Positions 57,489-64,000 of a stretch of 64,000 bases of DNA are shown here, piece by piece. Made by a program: the position numbers and the translations under genes. The first letter of the stretch is position 1. Each line of letters opens with the position of its first letter. Where the stretch lies: positions 19,734,863 through 19,798,862 of the forward strand of contig OZ038462.1 in the NCBI GenBank assembly GCA_964036295.1, read 5' to 3'. The notes beneath the pieces are model-generated. The model was not told the origin of the DNA and did no database searches. It was given only the letters and a program-made list of their open reading frames with translations. The DNA comes from Plumapathes pennacea. Lineage: Eukaryota > Cnidaria > Anthozoa > Antipatharia > Myriopathidae.

Positions 57489-57566
57489 ATGAAGGCAATT
57501 AGATTAGCCATTTTCGGGCTACTTTCTATTACATCTGCGAAACGGGGTCCAGTAGAAAGACTTTGA
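57489..57566 (+). pseudogene. Inverted signal-peptide exon-like sequence
   Basis: MKAIRLAIFGLLSITSA, then KRGPVERL and a stop. LAIFGL and the overall length match the gene 2 signal exon, and a tgtgcag acceptor lies 13 nt before the ATG, but it is on the plus strand. There is no good donor before the stop. It may be a broken inverted family member or a chance secreted peptide. Confidence 0.4.
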
Positions 57567-58029
57567 GTAGAAGTTAATTTAAATTTCATGAAAATGGGAG
57601 TAATAGAGGCCCTCAACCAGAGTCCTTCGCACGCCTAAATCTTTGATCAGCCAATTTTAGGACCATTAAAAGACGAAAGATGAATTAGCAATCCATTAAA
57701 TCATCCGACTCGTTTGAGACGAAGTTTAGTTTTTTTCTTTTTTCTTTTTTCTTTTTTTTTTTTATAAATACGCTACTTGCGTATTTTGTTATTGATTGAT
57801 TACGTTTCTTAGTGTTGGTAAACAAAATTAAGCTTTGATTTGTTTACACAATTCTAGACGTAAACAAAAACATTACGTCATAAGTCTTGCACACTTGAGA
57901 TCGTTTTTAAACAGAGGCAAAATTTAAGCTGTAAATGGCCCAATAATCAGCCTGAGGTTGATGAATTATTAGACCATATAGATATATATATAATTATATA
58001 AGAACAGTAATTTTAATAAAGCATCGTAC

Positions 58030-58165
58030 CTTGCACGATCAATGAGATCTTGTCCTTAAGGTCGCTGTAATTGTCCACGCGCACCCAACTACTGCCGAAC
58101 ATCTTCAACGTATCAAGTTTGACGTTTTTACCCACAGCAACAGCAAAAGGTTTTACTCCCATACG
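58030..58165 (-). CDS. Gene 4 exon: vWA C-terminal part
   Basis: Acceptor gattcag, donor GTACGA. RMGVKPFAVAVGKNVKLDTL and later RVDNYSDLKDKI. No closing Cys is seen, unlike genes 2 and 3. Confidence 0.8.
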
Positions 58166-61100
58166 CTGAATCAAACATTAAAATAAAGAACGTTCGTTAA
58201 ATGCTTTAAAATTGATGTCAACGCAGCACTACATAACCCCGACACAACCCGTATGTAACAAGTTTTGTCGCGTGAAAACGCGACAGATGCTGGGATTCAA
58301 GTTTGGTGTGGCAAGTGTCCGCACACACCATAAGAGTTATTGAATAAGCGATCTCTGGACTAGAGCGAGACTCCCAAGAGTGATCAACTTCAATTTTCTC
58401 TTTCAGTTTCTCACCCAAAAAAATATTATACTGTATAGGGAATTTGACTTTTGACATCTTGCTTAAATGAACCTGATTAAACTATAAGTTATAATTACAG
58501 CACTCGTACATTTGCTTCAAAAGGATGAGAGAATCTACATTTTGGGCTATCTCATTAATTTCATAATTGATTTTGACAGTTTGACTTCGAACATTATTTT
58601 TTTTCTAATCACAGGCCACCATTAATCTAGCCTGCGCTTCATTACTTATCTGTTTTTCGTCTTCTAAATTCCGTTTCTTCTACCAGGCTTTCTAAATTTC
58701 CAGTCGGCCTGTTTTATTTCAGAGCTATTATCACCGCGGTTTTGATGAATTCACGGTTGCTTGACGAGCGTATGTTAAAGCTGAAAAACCCAACCGGGAG
58801 CAACTTCAACTTGTCGAAATGGTATCGTTTGATCATGTTTGCTTTCCTTCGCTTAGTTTTAACCAGATGGACGAAGAAGAATGCGAAAGTGAATATAATG
58901 AACATCAAAGCAGCAAGGCAGCTGTGAGCTCGCGAATTTGTAAAAGGTACTTTCTTTTTTTTTTTTTTTTTTTTTTTTTTTTGCAGAAGTAGGTTTTTGA
59001 TAGAACTGGCTGAAGGCCACATTGTAAAATTTGCTCAATTTTAGGAATGTGGAAGTTCGCATTCGTTTCCGCGGGCTTCCAATTTTGCTGAACCGCGTAT
59101 TCGATTTTATAGTCTCAACTTTTGAAAACCCTCACCATGACAAGGCGGCATGCGGCATGCGGCATGTTAATGGAACTCGGAACACGAAATGAACCTGATC
59201 TTTGAATCAGCTTGATGTTGCGTTACTTCACATCTTTCGCAGTGCCAATTTTAAAATGTTTCGCGAAGGAAAACTTTATGATTCAGACACAAGCACGCTT
59301 TTAGTCAGCCACGCGCGTGTCACACGGCTTTGTTGTCACGGTATTCAAACGTCCATAGCTCCCGATAGATATTTTGTATCGACCCAGAATTTTGCTTTAA
59401 GTCTTAAGGCACAATAGTCTTGAACATATCAGTGTATTGGACTTATAGGATACGTTACTTTTGAAATGGCTTTTTATGACGTCACATGCAAACCAAGAAT
59501 TGAAATACCTGACTAATTTGCATAGTGTATGAAACTTGTAAACAGTCACCGGAAATGGATATTTTTGGCATTTTTAGCTCGCGAATCCCACAAAGTGGGA
59601 TTTGCGAGGTATAATAATCACCTTCCCTTCCCTACATCCCTGCTTCCCTATTCCCTATGTTGTCAACAATGGATTTCCAAATAAAGCAGTTGCGGTTTTC
59701 CAAATTTGGGCATGATAAAGGTCGCACAACAGGGTGTGTCGAACAACGCAGTTGTTTAAAAGCAAGATGTTGTCGTAGTTGTTGCGACCATATTTTTGTT
59801 TGGAACGTGTTCTCATTTTGAAGGTTTGTCATGCGTTCGAAGTTTGTTTGGCCATTGATTCTGAACTTGGTTGTGCTTCATTCTGTTGTGTTTTGCGTTG
59901 TTATTGCAACATTTTGGCGCGGTGCCATGAAGGTCAAACAATCAGTGGCACCGATGGCGTTATCGCAAACAAATCTGAAGCCGTTGGTTTAGTATCCACC
60001 AAAATTTCTGTAGTGACAATAAATACGGCTTGAAAGATACTAGGCCGAAAGATATTGAATCTCGGCTTTAAAAAAACCAAAAATATCCATTTCCGGTGAA
60101 TGTTTACAAGTTCATAAGTATGCAAATTAGTCAGGTATTTCAATTCTTGGTTTGCATGTGACGTCATAAAAAGTTCAAGACTATCAAGACTTAAGACTTA
60201 AAGCAAAATTCTGAGTCGATACAAAATATCTATCGGGACCAATGGACGTTTGAATACCGTGACAACAAAGCCGTGTGACACGCTCGTGACCGAATAAAAT
60301 CGGTGGTTGTGTCTGAACTATAAAGTTTTCCATCACGAAACATTTTAAAATTGGCACTGCGAAAGACGTGAAGTAACTAAACATCAAGCTGAGTCACAGA
60401 TCAACTTCATTTTGTGTTCCGAACATGGCGGCCACATACAAACTCTTATCAAATCTCAAAAAAAAACAAATTGCCACTGCTTCGCCAAAATGAAGCCTAG
60501 ACAATCCAAAATTGGCATCTGGATTAATTGAGGCATGATCTTTTTAGTTCTGGAGACAAAAAGGTACAATTTGTTATTTTGGAGAGTGCTGCGGTCGCGT
60601 GACCCGTGAAAATCACGTCGATAATTCTTTTCTCTCAATTATTATAAAACACATTTTTAGCCCGCGTTCACCAAGAAGTCCTTTTTACAAATTTGCGAGC
60701 TTACAGCTGCCTTCCTACTTTGATTTTCATAGCCGAGAGATTCAACATCTTTCGGCCTAGTATCTTCCAAGCCGTATTTACTGTCACTACTTAAGAATTG
60801 GTTCATGCTTAGCGTGCGTCTATCGAGTTATGGGGATGCACGCGGGAAGTTGGGAGAGCACGAGAGAAGCGTAAGAGTTGCTCGAGGCGTAGCCGAGAGT
60901 AACTCTAGCTTCACGAGTGCTCTCCCAACTTCCCAAGGCATCCATAACTCGATAGACGCATAGCTAAAAGCATGAAACAATTCTTTTATAACATAGGCAC
61001 ACGAAATTACGAATGAAAATAAATATTCACTTCTAATTGAATGCATTAGATTCTCTTTCGACGCGCAAAAGAAAAAAACAAACTCTCTCACTGGCTGATT

Positions 61101-63155
61101 GAAAACACGCCACAACTTACTAACATTTCTGTCATCTAAAAGTTGATGAGATGAAAAAGATGTCGTTTAATCGACGAAAACACTGAAAGTACTGTTAACC
61201 TGGCGTGGTGAAAGCGAGCAGCCTGCGGTGACTTTAGAATTGTGACGATGTAAATGTTTTGAACGGTACATTGTTGAAGATGAACCCAGGAAATTCAAGT
61301 CGCCGCTTCAAAACAACGTGAGATTCACCTTAAACTATGGCAGACAATGTGGGTCTGGATAAGCAAAGTGATCCGTCGAAAAATGTGAATAATCACCATG
61401 AGCGAAAGAGATAGAAATGTTTGCCAAGCAGACTTGTTTGTTATTCGAGCTGCCAGCGAACTGTACTGTAAACACTGCAAGTATAGCGGCTTTCGGAATG
61501 AATAAACTCCGTTTCATTTCAAAGCCATTGAAGGCTTGAAGGATATTTGTCTTTGCTGTGATGGTGTTCACTGTCCATGAGAATTAAGCCGTCGAGAAAT
61601 AGGTGAGTTTTGATTCATACAATTTTCTCTGCCGACCGTTGAAATACAGAATTTTTCAGACTTGATTACTGATTTCCTTTGGGTGCCGGTTTGACTTTGT
61701 GTAGTACAAATTTCTTCGGAAAATAACTCTATTTTCTTCTTAGTTGTAAAGCTTCTGTTAATGTATAAACGAGGAAAGCTATAAAAAGTCGAAACGAAGC
61801 GGCAATTGCTCACGTCATATTATTGAGCACGGGCGTGTACGATAAAGTTATGGAGCACGCTCTTCGAACAATCAGAAAGTGGCTTATATCGCGACTATGT
61901 TATAAAGAAATTTTGGCGGATACTAAACCAACGGCTTCAGATTTTTTTACGATATATTAAAACGCCATCGGTGCCACTGATTGTTTGACCTTCATGGCAC
62001 CGCGCCAAAATGTCGCAATAACAACGCAAAACACAGCAGAGTGAAACACAACCGATGTCAGAATCAATGGCCAAACAAACTTCAGACCCATGAAAACCTT
62101 CATAATGAAAACACGTTCCGAACAAAACTATGGTCGCAACAACTACGACAACATCTTCCTTTTAAAACTGCGTTGTTCGACACACTCTGTAACGCGACCT
62201 TCATCATGCCCTAATTTGGAAAACCGCAATTGCTTTACTTGGAAATCTATTGTTGACTACAGATGGACATAGGGAGGGACAAAGTGATTTTAAAACCTCG
62301 CAATCCCAGTGGGATCGGGAGCTAAAAACCGCAAGAGCGCAAGTATATGTCAACAAAAATCTCACGTTACATACTTTGAAACTCAGCCAAGAAAAAAAAG
62401 GCTTCCACGCTTGTTTGCACGTGAATATTATCCAATCAAAATATAGTATTTTTGCTTATACATTAATCAAAATTCCTACGCTGTGGTTTTCGGGTGAAAA
62501 CAGTTATATGCTGGGCCCTTAAGCCCAGCATAAAAACAAGTTCGTGCTATAGTTCAAACAGCCTTCTTTTAGTGGTCTGAGAGGATCGGAATTACCATTT
62601 CTTAATACCACAAAGTAATTAAAATACTTTGTTTCAGGTCTCTATGACGCTTCCCAAAACATAAAACCCTAGCCCTAAACATACGTAGACACACCATACA
62701 TACACGCATACATATACATGCATGCATGCATACAGCAGTGCTGCTTACCTTAAGATCTTTGAGTGAGTCTTCCGAAGCTTGTAGCGTTTTCTTCCCTGTA
62801 AATTTGCCGTCAGTTAGAAGAATCATCACTTTCTCAATGTCACTTGCTCTTTGTCCGGTAGAAAAGACATAATTTGCTTTCTGCAGGGCAAGGTGCAAGT
62901 GTGTTATTTTTTTTCTTTGCACATTGGCCAGCAGTGTTTCTACAGCCTCTGGATTCTGCATATTTATCTCGTTCAAACCAATCAAGGTGGAGGCGTCGTA
63001 ATTGTATGCTATCAGGCCAATGTGAGTGGTTGAACTAGACACCTTGAACGCCTGGGCAAGCAGCTTGACAAACACTTTAGCCACCTTAAACTGCTTTTTA
63101 GGAATGCTATTCGACGCATCAACGACAATTACCAAGTCCATTTTGTTGTTGCAAA
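58030..63155 (-). CDS. vWA-domain protein, gene 4 (internal part)
   Basis: Two exons of one vWA domain, 63155-62749 and 58165-58030, separated by a 4583-nt intron full of foldback elements. The first exon is 407 nt in phase 1-0, identical in length and phase to gene 2 exon 2; the second is 136 nt, phase 0-1. MIDAS: VVDASNS, KITHLHLAL, LLTDGK. The family-typical Cys precedes the domain (FCNNK). Sequence is clearly diverged from genes 1-3. Upstream exons lie outside the window. No downstream exon was found before gene 3's promoter, so it may end by reading through the 58030 donor (QGTMLY, stop) or use an exon I missed. Confidence 0.8.
58370..58560. repeat. Relative of the piggyBac-like MITE (gene 4 intron)
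   Basis: gactcccaagagtgatcaac ... gagagaatctacattttggg parallels 28175-28440. Its TTAA/CCC ends are lost. Confidence 0.5.
58951..58982. repeat. Poly-T tract
   Basis: About 31 T. It could be the tail of a minus-strand retrocopy, but no body was recognised. Confidence 0.9.
59130..60430. mobile_element. Foldback element, ~400-bp arms (gene 4 intron)
   Basis: 59130-59575 and 60060-60430 are inverted copies (gtgtcacacggctttgttgt and its inverse, ccatttccggtgaatg). The centre (59600-60050) has an inverted copy at 61900-62335. Confidence 0.8.
60793..60985. mobile_element. Palindromic MITE, intact copy
   Basis: Arms gcgtctatcgagttatgg and ccataactcgatagacgc, with gaagttgggagagcac inverted inside. 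This is the uninterrupted form of 20844-21329. Confidence 0.85.
60990..61895. other. Gene 4 intron, no feature recognised
   Basis: Short frames only. The sequence lies between two halves of the foldback family and is probably repeat-derived. Confidence 0.4.
61900..62335. repeat. Inverted copy of the foldback centre
   Basis: ccgcgccaaaatgtcgcaat and atggtcgcaacaactacgac are reverse complements of 59780-59950. Confidence 0.8.
62749..63155 (-). CDS. Gene 4 exon: vWA N-terminal part
   Basis: Acceptor tttacag, donor GTAAGC. KMDLVIVVDASNSIPKKQF, then HIGLIAYNYDASTL and KVMILLTDGKFTG. Confidence 0.92.
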
Positions 63156-63309
63156 CTGTAAAGAAAAAATACGAGGGGAAAAAATGAAAACATGAAAAAA
63201 TCGAAAAATAAAACGAATTGCCCGGTTTATAAGTCTTACTTTATCTAAACATTGGAAGAAGATGCTCCACTGGCAAATAATCCGTGGGTTCTCAAGCGTT
63301 CCACATAGA

Positions 63310-63650
63310 CGTTCAGTAGAGCCGTTTTCGGATGACTGTCGAAAACCAAAACCAAAGTAATCACACAGGCCAATCACAGAGACTAAGAGAAAACAGTTCA
63401 GCCAATTGGAAGCCAAAGTAACTCGCGTTTGGTCTTGCGTTTGGTTTTACTTTCCAGTCAACAGTGCGAGTACACGCCATCGCTTGCGTGAGAAGTGTTT
63501 GGCTTTGGTTTTGGTTTTGGTTTTGTCTCTGATTGGCTGAGCATGCTGACAAACTCGTGTGGACCAATCCGAAAGCGAAGCAAACGCAAAACCAAAGCAA
63601 TCACACAATTACTTTCGACAGTCATCGGAAAACCGCTCTATGCGTATGCC
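63310..63650. repeat. Foldback repeat, relative of 45985-46090
   Basis: tagagccgttttcggatgac (left) and tcggaaaaccgctct (right) are inverted; aaaccaaagtaatcacaca recurs. Confidence 0.65.
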
Positions 63651-63679
63651 AGGTCTTGTTATCACTCATGCATTTCAAC

Positions 63680-63880
63680 TATCGCCGTATATTTTGTCGT
63701 TTGATGACCCGGAAACTGTAATGAAGGCCAAGTAGGAATAAAGTGTGACCTTTTTGATAGTTTTCAAATCTATTTCAAAGTGCCTTCGTGCAAGATCATG
63801 TCATCCGATGCTTGACTTATATTTGTATAATAACGCTGACATTCTGACACATAAAAATGCTTGAAAAGTTTCAAATCAGG
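63680..63880. repeat. Tail of the THAP-bearing repeat
   Basis: actatcgccgtatattttgt, gaaggccaagtagga and tgtcatccgat match 4703-4840. Confidence 0.65.
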
Positions 63881-64000
63881 TTTCATTTAGAAAAGTTTTC
63901 AAAGACCACAAGTTGCACTCACGCGGCGCTCGTACAATTTGGTCTTTGAAAAATTTACTCGTGCTCATTTATTCCAAATTGCACTCGAAATCGAGCGATT

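Noticed and set aside
57489..57566. Neuropeptide precursor reading (signal peptide, KR, short peptide)
   Set aside because: Only one six-residue candidate follows KR, with no amidation Gly or repeats, and similarity to the cluster's signal exon explains it better.
58951..58982. Poly-T as proof of a retrocopied gene
   Set aside because: No recognisable gene body or target duplication next to it; a simple tract is enough.

Overview
The window is animal nuclear DNA, AT-rich and dense in repeats. I read it as a cnidarian, probably a stony coral or close relative (inference). The reason is a cluster of secreted proteins made of von Willebrand factor A (vWA) and thrombospondin type 1 (TSP1) modules, the architecture of coral coadhesin-like extracellular matrix and skeletal matrix proteins. 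There are no bacterial operons, ribosome sites or CRISPR arrays. Almost all long open frames are short, antisense or repeat-derived; the real genes appear only when small exons are joined by splice sites and phase.

Four coadhesin-like genes lie in tandem, all on the minus strand. Gene 1 (3229 to below 1) has a signal-peptide exon and the start of a vWA domain before it leaves the window. Gene 2 (26449 to 19263) is complete: signal peptide, vWA, TSP1, vWA, in six exons joining to 1368 nt (455 aa). Gene 3 (54190 to 45095) is complete: signal peptide, a two-exon Cys-rich domain with a YGECWSG motif, two TSP1 and one vWA, in seven exons joining to 1404 nt (467 aa). Gene 4 (63155 to about 58030) shows one vWA domain split over two exons; its start lies off the right edge and its end is unresolved. 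Exon phases repeat across the cluster: the three signal exons are each 55 nt ending in phase 1, every TSP1 exon is phase 1-1, and every vWA is split 1-0 then 0-1 or 0-stop. The family therefore looks built by module shuffling and tandem duplication.

Between and inside these genes is a layered record of mobile DNA. It includes a Helitron (493-2042) whose empty site survives in the paralogous intron of gene 2 and which encodes 23-residue STPR-like repeats, plus three more Helitron 3' ends. A hAT-like element (11993-12938) has a perfect 8-bp target duplication, and two elements are flanked by TTAA. A tRNA-derived SINE sits inside a palindromic MITE, and a decayed LINE sits inside a dispersed repeat. 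There are also several long foldback elements, the largest at 39541-43280.

Upstream of gene 2, 26.9-30.1 kb carries five diverged copies of a first-exon/promoter-like segment. These lead into an array of five ~1.45-kb units at 30.0-37.3 kb that shares sequence with them and includes an apparently exact 1204-bp tandem duplication. This expansion of a 5' flanking region is the most unusual structure in the window. The rest of the intergenic DNA (about 3.3-19 kb and 37-45 kb) is repeat remnants with no convincing genes.
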